The notes beneath the pieces are model-generated. The model saw only the letters and a list, made by a program, of their open reading frames with translations, had not been told where the DNA came from and ran no database searches. This document shows positions 20,561 to 30,840 of a stretch of DNA of 64,000 bases, one piece after another. The stretch is from Dactylis glomerata (Eukaryota; Streptophyta; Magnoliopsida; Poales; Poaceae). The position numbers and the translations under genes are program-made. Positions within the stretch are counted from its first letter, which is position 1. Each line of letters begins with the position of its first letter. The stretch is from positions 5,730,124-5,794,123 of the forward strand of contig QXEO01000546.1 in NCBI GenBank assembly GCA_007115705.1, given 5' to 3'.

Positions 20561-23500
20561 GTGCTTGATAGTGGATGCACAAGTCATATGACCGGAAGCA
20601 AGAAGATTATGACGGAGATGAGACCAAATGACAATCATATAACCGTCACTTATGGAGACATGTCACAATCCGAGGTATTGGGTCTTGGCAAGGTGGTGGT
20701 CGCACCGGATATTTCCCTTGTGGACGTCATGCTTGTTGAGACCCTTGGTTATAATTTACTTTCAGTTCGTGCACTTGGGAAGATGGGCTTTGCCGTCTTC
20801 ATTGATAATGAAATTGTGGTACTCTTGTGGAGCAAGTCTCTAAAGGTCGCTTTCGTTGGACACATTGAAAATAACTTGTATGTGGTGGACTTTTCGGGGA
20901 AAACCACTACAAGTGCAATGTGTTTATTTGGAAAGGCCGATGTGGGTTGGCTTTGGCATCGCCGTTTATCCCATGTCAATATGAGAACTTTGCAAAGCCT
21001 TCACAAGGGTGGCCACATACTCGGACTAAAAGAAAATGTTTCTTTTGCCAAAGATCGTGTTTGCAGGGCTTGCGTTCTAGGAAAAATGCATGATTCTCCC
21101 CACCCAAGCAAGACTATCATTTCTTCCAAGAGGATCTTGGAGCTCCTTCATGTGGATCTCTTTGGTCCTCCCTCTCATGCAAGTCTTGGTGGGAAGAAAT
21201 ATTGTTTGGTGATTGTTGATGACTATTCAAGATATACTTGGGTTTACTTCTTCAAGCATAAGAGTGAGACTCAACAAACCGTCATCGACTTTGCCAAGGA
21301 AGTTGAACGTCAACATGGGCAAACTATTTTGGCAATTAGAAGTGACAATGGCTCGGAGTTCAAGAACTACACCTTAAATGGATTTCTTAGTGATGAGGGG
21401 ATTCGTCATCAATATTCCGCTGCATATACCCCTCAACAAAATGGTGTAGCCGAAAGGAAGAACCGGACTCTTATGGATATGGCTAGGTCCATGTTGGCGG
21501 AGTTTAAGTCTCCATACAACTTTTGGGCCGAAGCTATCTCTACGGCTTGTCATTCTTCAAACCGGCTCTTCCTCCGCAAAGGCCTAAACAAGACTCCATA
21601 TGAAATTCTCACCGGAAGCAAGCCCAACATCTCCTACTACCGGGTTTTCGGGTGTAAGTGTTTCTTTAAAAGAAAAGGAGTTCGTTTAGGTAAATTTGAT
21701 CCAAAAGCAATAGAAGGTATTTTTGTTGGTTATGGTGCCGAATCCCACACTTATAGAGTCTTCAACAAGTCCACCGGACGTGTTGAAGAATCTTGTAGTG
21801 TGGTATTCGAAGAGAATGATAGCTCCCAAGGGGGGCGAGATGTTGTTTCTTGTGATGTAGATGATGAAATACCTCGAGAAGCCATAGAAAGAATGGGCGT
21901 GGGATTTTTCCGCCCCATTGAGGGACACCTTGTGGCTAACCGGGAAGGACTATGCTCTACTCAAGTGGAGCCTTCATCTTCACAAGCTCAACAAGCTCCT
22001 CCCAAGGAAGCAACTAGTGCACCAACCGAAGAACAAGACAAGGACCTTCGTGAAGAAGAAGGGGCACCACCATCCTCTCCAGTTATCTCAACCGCCCCCA
22101 ATTCTTCACAAGACCAAGATCAACCTACTCATGAAGATAATAATGATCAAGGTCAATTTGATGGTCAAGACGGGGACCAAAATGATCAAGATGATGAAGA
22201 GACTCCTCCAAGGTCTAATGAGGAGATCGAAGCCCGTCGCAAGAAAAGAGTTGAAAGAGATTTGGAACTTAAAGGTCATACCCTTGAGAGGGTTATTGGA
22301 GATTTAAGAAGCAAAGTGTCAACCCGGCGTCAATTGGCACAATTTAGTTCTCATCATGCTTATATCTCCATGGTTGAACCCAAGAAAGTATTTGAAGCAC
22401 TTGAAGATCCGGATTGGTTGGATGCTATGCATGAAGAACTCAACAACTTCAAGCGCAATAATGTATGGGTGTTAGTAGAGAAGCCAAAGGAGTGCCGCAA
22501 TGTGATTGGCACAAAGTGGATATTCAAGAACAAGCAAGATGAGCATGGAATTGTTGTGAGGAACAAGGCAAGATTGGTTGCTCAAGGTTTCTCTCAAGTT
22601 GAAGGCATTGACTTTGGAGAGACCTATGCTCCCGTGGCTCGTCTTGAGTCCATCCGTATCCTTCTTGCATATGCCACTCATCATAATTTTAAGTTGCAAC
22701 AAATGGATGTTAAGAGTGCATTTCTTAATGGTCCATTGAAAGAGGAAGTGTATGTTAAGCAACCCCCGGGGTTTGAGGATCTCAACTTTCCTAACCATGT
22801 CTACAAACTCCATAAGGCACTCTATGGCCTTAAACAAGCCCCACGTGCGTGGTATGAGCACCTTAGGGAGTTGTTGGTAGACCGTGGGTTTGAAGTTGGG
22901 CAAATCGATCCTACTCTTTTTACTAAGAGGGTCAATGGGGAGCTTTTCGTATGCCAACTATATGTTGATGATATTATCTTTGGCTCTACTAACAAAGCTT
23001 TTAATGATGAATTTTCAAAGCTTATGACTGATAGGTTCGAGATGTCTATGATGGGCGAAATGAAGTTCTTTCTTGGTTTTGAAATCAAGCAATTGAAAGA
23101 AGGGACTTTTATTTATCAAGCCAAATATGTCCAAGACATGCTCAAGAGGTTCAAGATGAAGGAACTAAATGGGGCCGCCACTCCAATGGCCACAAAATGT
23201 CATCTTGAGCTTGATCCCAATGGTAAAGATGTGGATCAAAAGGTATACCGTTCTATGATCGGTTCTTTGCTTTACCTTTGCGCATCTAGACCCGATATTG
23301 TGTTGAGTGTAGGTGTGTGTGCAAGGTATCAAGCCGCTCCTAAAGAAAGCCACCTTATGGCGGTTAAGAGAATCTTTCGATATTTGGTTCATACCCCAAC
23401 TTATGGGCTTTGGTATCCCAAAGGCTCGGATTTCTCTCTTTGTGGCTTCACGGATTCGGATTGGGCCGGTGACAAGGATGATAGGAAATCAACCTCCGGA

Positions 23501-23914
23501 GCTTGCCAATTTCTTGGTAGGTCTTTGGTGTGTTGGTCTTCTAAGAAGCAAAATTGTATATCTCTCTCCACCGCCAAAGCCGAATATATTGCCGCCGCAA
23601 GTGGATGCACTCAATTATTATGGATGAGGCAAACTTTAAAGGAATATGGTGTCAATTGTGACAAAGTGCCTCTTTTATGTGACAATGAGAGTGCTATCAA
23701 GATAGCCTATAATCCGGTGCAACATTCAAGAACCAAGCATATTGAGATCCGGAATCATTTTATTAGGGATCATGTTGCCCGTGGTGATATTGAGCTTGCA
23801 TATGTAAGCACCAAGGATCAACTTGCCGACATATTCACGAAGCCCCTTGATGAAGCAAGATTTGGATATTTGAGGAATGAGCTAAATATCATTGATTCAA
23901 GGAGTGTGGCTTGA
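20561..23914 (+). CDS. pol: Copia pol polyprotein: protease, integrase, reverse transcriptase, RNase H (element S)
   Basis: The frame is uninterrupted for 1,117 codons. The protease active site is LDSGC (residues about 2-6). The pre-integrase zinc motif has H-H (WHRRLSH) and C-C (CRACVLGK). Integrase catalytic residues are D in HVDLFG (about 199), D in RSDNGSEF (about 260) and E in GVAERKN (about 297). RT covers about 645-890, with YVDD at about 801. RNase H has TDSDWAG (about 964), AKAEY and CDNESA. All key catalytic residues I can place are present. The frame opens at 20534 and has no ATG of its own, so it is presumably made as a gag-pol product. Confidence 0.93.
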   Translation: MLDSGCTSHMTGSKKIMTEMRPNDNHITVTYGDMSQSEVLGLGKVVVAPDISLVDVMLVETLGYNLLSVRALGKMGFAVFIDNEIVVLLWSKSLKVAFVGHIENNLYVVDFSGKTTTSAMCLFGKADVGWLWHRRLSHVNMRTLQSLHKGGHILGLKENVSFAKDRVCRACVLGKMHDSPHPSKTIISSKRILELLHVDLFGPPSHASLGGKKYCLVIVDDYSRYTWVYFFKHKSETQQTVIDFAKEVERQHGQTILAIRSDNGSEFKNYTLNGFLSDEGIRHQYSAAYTPQQNGVAERKNRTLMDMARSMLAEFKSPYNFWAEAISTACHSSNRLFLRKGLNKTPYEILTGSKPNISYYRVFGCKCFFKRKGVRLGKFDPKAIEGIFVGYGAESHTYRVFNKSTGRVEESCSVVFEENDSSQGGRDVVSCDVDDEIPREAIERMGVGFFRPIEGHLVANREGLCSTQVEPSSSQAQQAPPKEATSAPTEEQDKDLREEEGAPPSSPVISTAPNSSQDQDQPTHEDNNDQGQFDGQDGDQNDQDDEETPPRSNEEIEARRKKRVERDLELKGHTLERVIGDLRSKVSTRRQLAQFSSHHAYISMVEPKKVFEALEDPDWLDAMHEELNNFKRNNVWVLVEKPKECRNVIGTKWIFKNKQDEHGIVVRNKARLVAQGFSQVEGIDFGETYAPVARLESIRILLAYATHHNFKLQQMDVKSAFLNGPLKEEVYVKQPPGFEDLNFPNHVYKLHKALYGLKQAPRAWYEHLRELLVDRGFEVGQIDPTLFTKRVNGELFVCQLYVDDIIFGSTNKAFNDEFSKLMTDRFEMSMMGEMKFFLGFEIKQLKEGTFIYQAKYVQDMLKRFKMKELNGAATPMATKCHLELDPNGKDVDQKVYRSMIGSLLYLCASRPDIVLSVGVCARYQAAPKESHLMAVKRIFRYLVHTPTYGLWYPKGSDFSLCGFTDSDWAGDKDDRKSTSGACQFLGRSLVCWSSKKQNCISLSTAKAEYIAAASGCTQLLWMRQTLKEYGVNCDKVPLLCDNESAIKIAYNPVQHSRTKHIEIRNHFIRDHVARGDIELAYVSTKDQLADIFTKPLDEARFGYLRNELNIIDSRSVA

Positions 23915-24417
23915 GGATCTTGCAAATACACCTATTTTCAATGCTTGTTTGGTTTAGGTGTGGGCATGGAGATAGGGGGAGTGCGGTCCTAATTAATTGG
24001 GCTATCCCTCCCCCCATAATGCCAATAGTGACAAAATTGTTCTCTTTCTATCATTTTTGTGATATATGAGCTTCAATGACGAGTATTGGTTATGGACCCA
24101 AGATATATCTTCGCAGTCCAATGCCATGACACTCATACATGGTGGCCTCGGCCACCGACCTCTTCTTTTCGAAGAGTTAATTCCTTGCAAATCTTATTTG
24201 AGCTTTCATTGAGTTTTCTTGTCATTGTCTCTTTCCGAGAAATGGGAAGGCACTAGCATTGGTTTTTCAAAGTTTTCTTGTGTTTTGCAATGCCAAGTGC
24301 CGAGAACCACTCCATGCGTGTTTTCTATCCTAAGCCCACTTATCTAAAGCCAAATCATCCTCTTATGCATGCCCAGAACTTTCAGAAATAAAAAACATCT
24401 GTTTTGGGTCATCTAGA
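23915..24417 (+). other. Post-pol spacer of element S
   Basis: No gene is present. The first of several PPT-like AGGGGGAG tracts is at 23974-23981. The rest is AT-rich and leads to the palindrome cluster in front of ORF3. Confidence 0.5.
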
Positions 24418-24488
24418 CCGGCTTTAGCCGGTCTGGTACCGGAAATAGCCGGTGTCCGGCTTTAGCCGGTCACCCCGGCTATAGCCGG
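24418..24488. promoter_or_regulatory. CCGGCTATAGCCGG-type palindrome cluster upstream of ORF3
   Basis: Four units occur within 71 bp: CCGGCTTTAGCCGG (24418, 24456), CCGGAAATAGCCGG (24439) and CCGGCTATAGCCGG (24475). They are the same motif as in the LTR U3 and lie 176 bp before the ORF3 ATG, followed by a C-rich, 5'-leader-like stretch. Its action as an internal promoter element is inferred from position. Confidence 0.6.
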
Positions 24489-24663
24489 CCTGGGAGTTTT
24501 CGGGCCCAACTCATTAGGCCGTGGGGGTGAGGGTTTCCTCAGTTACCCCCACGCCTATCCTCCACTCGCTCGAGCTCCCCTCCCTAGCCGCCGCCGCTCT
24601 TCGTCGCCCCGGTCGCCGGAGCTCCTTCTCCGGCCGGCCACTCCTCTCCGGCGCCTCTCTCTC

Positions 24664-26566
24664 ATGGACCAGGGTACCTTCCCCCTCTCTCTTTTCTCTC
24701 TCTCTCCCTAGGTTTCTCTAGGGTTAGGGTTAGATGATTCAATGGGGCCTTGTTGTTCATCTGAGATTGTTTGGTCATTATTTCCTTCCTACATTGCATA
24801 AATTGAAAGTACTAGACTTGTTTTGGTGGCCTACTCCTGTGATTTCGCAGCTTGTTCATCTGGTCCGGCTTTTGCCGGTGTCAGACCGGCTATAGCCGGC
24901 CTGACCGGCTAAAGCCAGCCTAAGGCCGGAAATAGCCGGTGTAGATCACCAATTACAATCCTGTTTTTTCCTTTTATGCTATTGTTCTTTGATCCTCTGG
25001 CATGCATGCTTATCCTATATGCTCTCTTCATATGTGCTGTTTGCAGGTGGCTCTCGACCCAAGAGGTCAAGATATGTTGATCCCTCACTTGCTCGCCGTC
25101 AAGAGCATCAAGATGCTCGTGTGGCAGCTGCTCTGAAAAGGAAGAGATTGGAAGAACGTAAGAAGAAATCTCTGTTTGCCAATGTCAGTGACCTCAAGAA
25201 GCTGTCCAAGCAAGAGTACCGGGAGTTCCGTGAGCAGAAATTCTACTCAATGCCTAGGGACATTGACAGTGCTTCATTCTACCGGTCAGAGCATCAGCGG
25301 ATTTTTGAGCAGATATAGGCGTCCATGAGCACAAAGGTGTGCCCCATGAAGGTCACCAATATTGCATCGTTGTCCAGAGATGAGTACTTTGAAGATGCTC
25401 TTTGGGTCACCGAGAAGCTAGGATTGCACAAGCTGATGGTCTTCAAGCAAGACTACAACCCTCATCTGATTCAGCAGTTCTTTGCCACATTAGAGTTTGA
25501 TACTCAGGATGAGGTCGGTTTCACTTGGATGACAGGTGAAGTGAGGAAGTACTCGACCATGTCTCGGTTTGGGAAGCTTTTGGGCTATAGGTTCGATGGC
25601 ATTCATCGACCTAGGGGTGCCCGTTTGCATCTTGATACCACGGAGTACAACAAAGGGAAGATTCAGTGCTTGTATGGTCCAGGGGGCAAAGCAGGAGAGA
25701 CTGCAAATCTCCTTCCCCTCTATGATATTTTGCTCCGGATGTTCCGTGCCAACATTGCTCCAAGTGGGGGCAACAATGATTCTATCAGAGGTGGTCTTGT
25801 GCATTTGCTCCACCATGCCCGGCTTGTCTTCGAGGCCGGAAGAGATTGTGAAGGGATGGAGCTTGATGTGATGTACTTCATCTTTATGGAGATGAAGATT
25901 GCTATGCTTGATCGGAAGATCCCTCCTTATGCTCCATTCATCATGAGGCTCATCATTGACAGAGGCATTGAGGGAGACTTTGAGATTGAAGAAGATTTGC
26001 TTGATGAAGAGTTGGAAGTGCACAAGCCCAACAAGCTCTACAAGAAGACCGCTCACTTGGTGTCTAGCACCTCAAGTGCTTATCCCTCTTCGAGTGATGT
26101 GTTGGGTGGCAACATCTATGCTACCGGCTCTAGGAGGAAGAATGCGGATCCACCAAGTGGTGGAATGGCTCAAGAGATGAAGAAGCTCAAGTGGTGGCAA
26201 AGACCTTTGTTTTGCATGAACAATGATGTGCGTCACACTCAGTACAAGGACTATGTGGACCGCAAGCACATCTCCAAGAAGCAAAGAGAGTTGGATACTC
26301 GTTTGAGGGCTGTGGAGAAGGGCAAGGGAGCTAGCCATGAAGAAGAGTCCCAAGAGCAAGATCAATCCGAGGACACTTTTTCATTTGGCAAGTGGAATGA
26401 GGGCTCAACCTTTGATTGGAAGGAGTTAGCCGAAGTCACCTCCAAGGGCAAGGAAGCCATTGATGAAGAAGAGGAAGAAGGAGATGACGATGATGATGAA
26501 GAGGAAGAAGACGATGACCAAGAAGATGATGAAGATGATGAGGACTTTGATGATGTTGATGAGTGA
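24664..26566 (+). CDS. Third ORF of element S, two exons, putative plant transposon-type protein with acidic tail
   Basis: The ATG at 24664 sits in a GC-rich leader-like context. A short exon (24664-24673) is followed by GTACCT, and an acceptor TTTGCAG ends at 25046. Joining 24673 to 25047 gives 1,530 nt, exactly 510 codons. A TAG at 25316-25318 (codon 94) is the only interruption, with the frame open on both sides. The N-terminal part is basic (GGSRPKRSRY). The middle has FFATLEFDTQDEVGFTWMTG and LGYRFDGIH, reminiscent of the putative plant transposon protein domain found in several retroelement accessory ORFs. The C-terminus is a long Asp/Glu run. It lies where SIRE relatives carry an env-like or extra ORF, but I see no signal peptide or membrane segment. 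Function unknown. Confidence 0.6.
24865..24939. promoter_or_regulatory. Palindrome cluster inside the ORF3 intron
   Basis: Four units occur: CCGGCTTTTGCCGG (24865), CCGGCTATAGCCGG (24886), CCGGCTAAAGCCAG (24905) and CCGGAAATAGCCGG (24926). They lie within the inferred intron 24674-25046. This is the third location of the motif in the element. Confidence 0.6.
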
Positions 26567-26578
26567 TCTCATCTTGTG

Positions 26579-27033
26579 GTCTCCCTTTTTGGCGTCTTGA
26601 TGCCAAAGGGGGAGAAAGTCCCATTTGCATGTGTTTCCATTTGGATTTGGTTTTCCATTTGGATTTGGTTGGGTCACAAGCTCTTTGTCGTGTTTGCTTG
26701 CTTGTGTCCCATGGTTGAACTTATCTATCTACTACTATGTGTTGAACTGTGCTTGTTATGTGTAGTAGAACTTGTTTATGTTATTAATCCTACTTGCTAT
26801 ATCTTGTCATATTATATGTTTGTTGATTATGTGCTATTGAACTATGATATATATCTTGTGCACATATGGATCACATTATAAAATCTAGGGGGAGTTCTTA
26901 TTGTTGATGTGTCTTTGTATTCAAATACAAATTCAAAATAAGACACATAGCAAGGGGGAGCTCCGTCTATATTTTATATAGTTTGAAACATGCAAAATTG
27001 TGTATTGTCATCAAACACCAAAAAGGGGGAGAT
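26579..27033 (+). other. 3' region of element S: hairpin, repeated GGGGGAG tracts and PPT
   Basis: A hairpin with stems CCCTTTTTGGC / GCCAAAGGG (about 26582-26610) runs into AAAGGGGGAGAAA (26605). Further tracts are at 26886 (TAGGGGGAG), 26952 (AAGGGGGAG) and the PPT itself at 27020-27033. There is no coding sequence. Repeated PPT-like tracts after the last ORF are a habit of SIRE-type elements. Confidence 0.65.
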
Positions 27034-28208
27034 TGAAAGAGCATTTCCCGCCTAATTGATTTTGGCGTTTGTTAACAATACATTATCTATTAATGTGTGA
27101 TTATGCTTTGCAGGATTTTATAATATTCTTGCACAAGATATTGGGTTTTATATATTATACTTGATATTTAATATTGCCCAATGGAAATTATTGAGGAAAT
27201 GGTGAAAATAAGCTCCTGGAGAAGTTTCATATAAAGTTGGGCCAGTTAGGCCGGCTTTAGCCGGTCCCCAGACCGGCTATAGCCGGACTGCTCGTTTTCG
27301 AGAGGGGTCCTGCGCCTCTGGACTCAACCGGCTATTTGTCCGGCTATTTCCGACTGGGCCGGATATTTCAGGCCGGCTATAGCCGGTGTGAGACCGGCTT
27401 TAGCCGGTGTGGCCGGCTTTAGCCGGACTTAACTCCGGCTATAGCCGGACTTCCTGGCTGCCAACGGTCAGATATTTTGGGGGGGTATAAATACCCCCCT
27501 CTTCTTATCCAACGGGTAGCCAGCCAAGATTCAAGAACACCACCATTGTTGAGCTCACCAAAGCAAGTAGATCTCCTCCCTCACCCCACCAAAGCTCTTG
27601 ATCTTTGGAGAATTGAAGGAGAAGACCATCCTCTACATCCTCACCGAAGCGATTTGATTTCCCCTCTCATTTGCTTGAGGGCCCTTTGTGTCTTGGGTTC
27701 CCTTGTGTCCCAAGACCTTGTTTGTGTATTTGATATATTGCTACTTGTTGTTTCACAGCATTGTGTTGTGCTTGGGAGCCTCCAATTCGGTTGTGGATGC
27801 GTGCCCCAAGATTGTAAAGGCCGATTCCGCCTTGAGGAATCCCTTAGTGGAAAGTGAGCTAGGCCTTTGTGGCGGAAGCTTGCACCGGAGAATAGGGTGA
27901 GCCTTTGTGGCGTTGGTTAGGCCTTTGTGGCAACCACACCCCTCCAACGTAGACGTACTTCCCCTAAAAAGGAAGGAACTACGGGAATTACATCCGTGTC
28001 TCCGCGTGCTCCACTCTCGGTTACCTCTATCCTTTATTGCCTTTATATATTGTATCTTGTGTAGCTTGCTAGTTGACATATAGGTAAATTCACCTTAGTT
28101 GCATATCTAGAGAATTTACCTTTGTGTCAAGCCTAAATTGAAAAAGAACTAAAATTTGAGTAGCACCTATTCACCCCCCCCCCTCTAGGTGCCCATACGA
28201 TCCGTTCA
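27034..28208 (+). repeat. 3' LTR of element S
   Basis: It is 1,175 bp and differs from the 5' LTR by about 8 substitutions and 2 homopolymer length changes. The six full palindromes recur at 27251, 27273, 27373, 27394, 27413 and 27435. The TATA box is at 27486. Confidence 0.95.
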
Positions 28209-28213
28209 ACCCA
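28209..28213. repeat. TSD of element S (right, ACCCA)
   Basis: It is identical to 16825-16829. Confidence 0.95.
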
Positions 28214-29019
28214 CCAGTGACCAAATATGGGTGGCGCTAGGGTGCTCGTTAAGGCACAGGAAGGGGCCCTTCCGGGCCAAAGGCTCACCAGGGAGACACC
28301 GGTGACGTCGGCTTGGCTGGAGAGAGTTGGTCGGCGGAGAATTGGAGGTGGCGGAGCTTGGGACCTGCAAGGAAGAAGCGGTCATTGGCGGTGATTTCGG
28401 TCACCCCACATCGATTCCTTAGACGGGGAGGTAGAGGTCAGCGAGGCAGAGCTTTGTGGAACCTCGGAGGAGCTCGGGGGCATCTACTGCGGCGGTTCTA
28501 GCCTGCGGTCCTGGCTAGGGTTAGGAGCTTTGGAGAGAGAGAGAGAGAGTGAGAGAAGAGAGGGAAAAGGGGGAGGGCGTTTGGCGTGGTTGACAGCTAC
28601 AGGGGGAGCTCCTCTGTGGCCTGGGCGGCAAGCAGGAGGTGGCATCGGCAAGCTCGGAGGTGAAGCCACGCAGCAGCTCGAGGAAGAAGACACGGTGTTC
28701 TTTTTGCAGAAAGCCCCCTGGGCATTGGGGTTTTCTGACAAGTTTTAAAAAATGCACTAGTTTTTGCAGATTTAGTGCTTTAAATTTGTTCAAGAAATTC
28801 TGAAAAACTTCAGGGGATTTTCTGCTAATTAATAGAAGTTAAATTTTTTTTTGTTTTGACACTTTGAAATAATTGGAACACATTTTGTATTTGGATAGAG
28901 TTTGAATTTGGGTCAACTCTTGGGTTTCCGTTTTCAATTCAAATGCAAAAAAATTATGAGTGCATTTTAGATGATGCTCGTGATGCAAATATCATTTATT
29001 ACAAACATGGGATGTTACA
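28214..29019. other. Element H, right part: LTR-like sequence ending TGGGATGTTACA
   Basis: A GC-rich, gene-leader-like first half with a GA microsatellite (about 28532-28551) passes into AT-rich sequence ending TGGGATGTTACA. The short inverted terminus (compare TGTAACATCCC) is common in Gypsy-type LTRs. There is no coding evidence, and the orientation is unknown. Confidence 0.35.
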
Positions 29020-29878
29020 TAATCCATCCATATAATTTACGATTTTCTTTCACTATCCGCATTGTTCGCATGAAAGCATCTAAAAGAAACATTCTTGGCG
29101 GAATTCTGGTCTATCCACGCACTGAGAATCCTAGCCGTCCATTCTGATGACGTGGACACGAGCTAGCCGTTCATTTTTTTAGATCGTGCGATCCTGGTCG
29201 TCCGATCAGTTTTTGGAACTGCTCACATGGTCCGAACCGTTGGTTCATTTAGCCCTCCATCGCCCTTTGTGATGTACCCTGTAGTCACTGATTTATGGGC
29301 CTGCTTTTTGCGGGACCCAAAGGTCAGTGACTGAGTGTATGTGGCTGTCTGTGGTCATAGAACCAAACAGTAACGCGCGGTGGCTATCTTAGTGGTTTCG
29401 CAAGCCCACTAGGGGTAAAATGGACATTTCACATGTCATTTCCGTCCTTCCTTCCCAGGCCGCGCGTTTGTGGCGATCGAGGAGGCGCCGCCGGGTACAC
29501 TCCCTATAGGACGGCGTCGCCGGGGTTAGCAAGGCCTCCAAGAAGCGTGTCTGGCTGCTCACCCCAAACCCTATCCTCTCCCATTCCCCTCCTCTTTCTT
29601 CCTTGTTTCTCTTGAGCCCGTGGTGTGGCAGCGGACCAGATTTTCTAGGGTTTGGCGGCGCCGCGCGAGATGTGGTCGAGTTGGAAGCCAGCGACAGAGG
29701 AGCAACTACGGCAACCTCCTCGTGGGTGACCTCCTCTCCCACGACAGTGTTCTGATGCGGTCCACTTCCCGGGTGAGGCGACATGCCTAGGGTTTGCCAG
29801 ACCAGCCGCCGCCATTGGTCTCCCGGTCGGGCTCGCATGAATAAAAAATAGATGGCAATGTCATTACATATGTTTAGG
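29020..29878. other. Unclassified segment with promoter/5'-leader character
   Basis: No repeat family is recognised. The part 29430-29830 is GC-rich with CT-rich tracts, two TAGGGTTT-type motifs (about 29647, 29789) and splice-like sites, as in the start of a plant gene. No long conserved frame was found; the 180-codon minus ORF at 29389-29931 is low in recognisable motifs. It could be the 5' end of a host gene destroyed by insertions, or an LTR. Confidence 0.3.
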
Positions 29879-29880
29879 TA

Positions 29881-29983
29881 CTCCGTCCAATCAATAATAC
29901 TCTTCGCTAATATAGATGTATCTAAACACATTTTAGTAGTAGATACATCCGTATTAGCGAAGAGTAATATGGGTCAGAGGGAA
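29881..29983. mobile_element. Stowaway-like MITE
   Basis: It is about 103 bp between TA dinucleotides (29879-29880, 29984-29985). The ends CTCCGTCC and GGTCAGAGGGAA are degenerate forms of the Stowaway terminus CTCCCTCCGTCC. The interior folds on itself, with TACTCTTCGCTAATA pairing with TATTAGCGAAGAGTA. It is noncoding and would be mobilised by Tc1/mariner transposases. Confidence 0.75.
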
Positions 29984-30215
29984 TAATTTATTTGTCTCAA
30001 ACCTTTTCACTATTTATACGTACAAATCCTGCCTCACAGCTTAGTCAGGGGTGTATTCATGTTTTTGAAGGAAATAATGATGTTTGGCAACATACAAAGT
30101 GGTGCAATGGATCCTTGGCAGCCGGGTCCTTGACAAGTACGTACGTAACCTAGTCGATCAAGTATTAGGTGATTGTCAATAAAAAGTATTAGGTGATTGA
30201 TAACCGGCTCATTAA

Positions 30216-30344
30216 TGTTAGATGTATATATTTGTATATTGTAGTTTCCCCATATGTTAGGGGGTTTCCTGCATATTTGCACTTGTACCTGTACTATATT
30301 GTGGCCTTTGGCCCCCAGATAATACAACTTGTAAATTCCTAACA
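30216..30344 (+). repeat. 5' LTR of element D (129 bp)
   Basis: It starts TGTTAGATG and ends ATTCCTAACA, directly followed by AGGTATCAGAGCC, a Met-tRNA PBS with one mismatch. The short length is usual for this kind of grass Copia element. Confidence 0.8.
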
Positions 30345-30357
30345 AGGTATCAGAGCC
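30345..30357 (+). other. Primer-binding site of element D
   Basis: AGGTATCAGAGCC follows the LTR end at once. The first base differs from the canonical TGGTATCAGAGC. Confidence 0.8.
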
Positions 30358-30840
30358 GGTTTTTGGGTTCCCGCACCCACCGATCCTCTGCTTGTGACCG
30401 CCGCCGTTAGATCGCCCCGGCCTCTGTCGCCGGTTCCCGTTCTAGCCACGGCCATCTTTCTCGTCCTCTGCGGTCGAGCTCTCTCGTTGTCGTCATCCCC
30501 ATCCTCTTCTGGATTGACATCTCGATCCCTGTCCCCGTCGCCATCCCTGTCCTCGTCGACAGGGCCTGTCTCCGCCGCCAGGGACTCGTCGCCAGAAATC
30601 CGCTTGCCCCGAGCCGGGCCAGGGGCCCCGCCTCCGCCCCGATTTCTGTCCGCAGGCCCCAGTCCACCAGAGCCCAGCAGGTCCCCGTCCGCTAGAGCCT
30701 CCACCGTGATCTGCAGCTGGAGGCCCCGATCTGCTAGAGGCTGGTCCCATCTCGGCGATCTCTGACATCGGCGGCCAGATTCATTTTCCTTTTGGTGAGT
30801 TGACCACCATTTCTGATTAGTAAAAGAGAGAGAGAGAGGT

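Larger units (their letters stand above)
16830..28208 (+). mobile_element. Element S: near-intact SIRE-type Copia retrotransposon with spliced third ORF
   Basis: It is 11,379 bp, bounded by LTRs 16830-18003 and 27034-28208 and a perfect TSD ACCCA (16825-16829, 28209-28213). The order is LTR, PBS for initiator Met tRNA, gag, pol (PR-INT-RT-RNaseH, the Copia order), a long 3' region with an extra ORF, PPT (AAAAAGGGGGAGAT, 27020-27033), LTR. A long gag, the extra ORF after pol and the repeated GGGGGAG tracts fit the SIRE/Maximus lineage. By eye the LTRs differ by about 8 substitutions and 2 homopolymer indels (about 0.7%), pointing to a recent insertion. Lesions seen: a 1-nt shift in gag and one TAG in ORF3. 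Confidence 0.92.

Noticed and set aside
24989..25318. Independent 109-codon gene before ORF3
   Set aside because: Its first codons lie in the inferred intron. From 25047 it is in the same frame as the 413-codon ORF at 25325, separated only by one TAG, so both belong to one gene.
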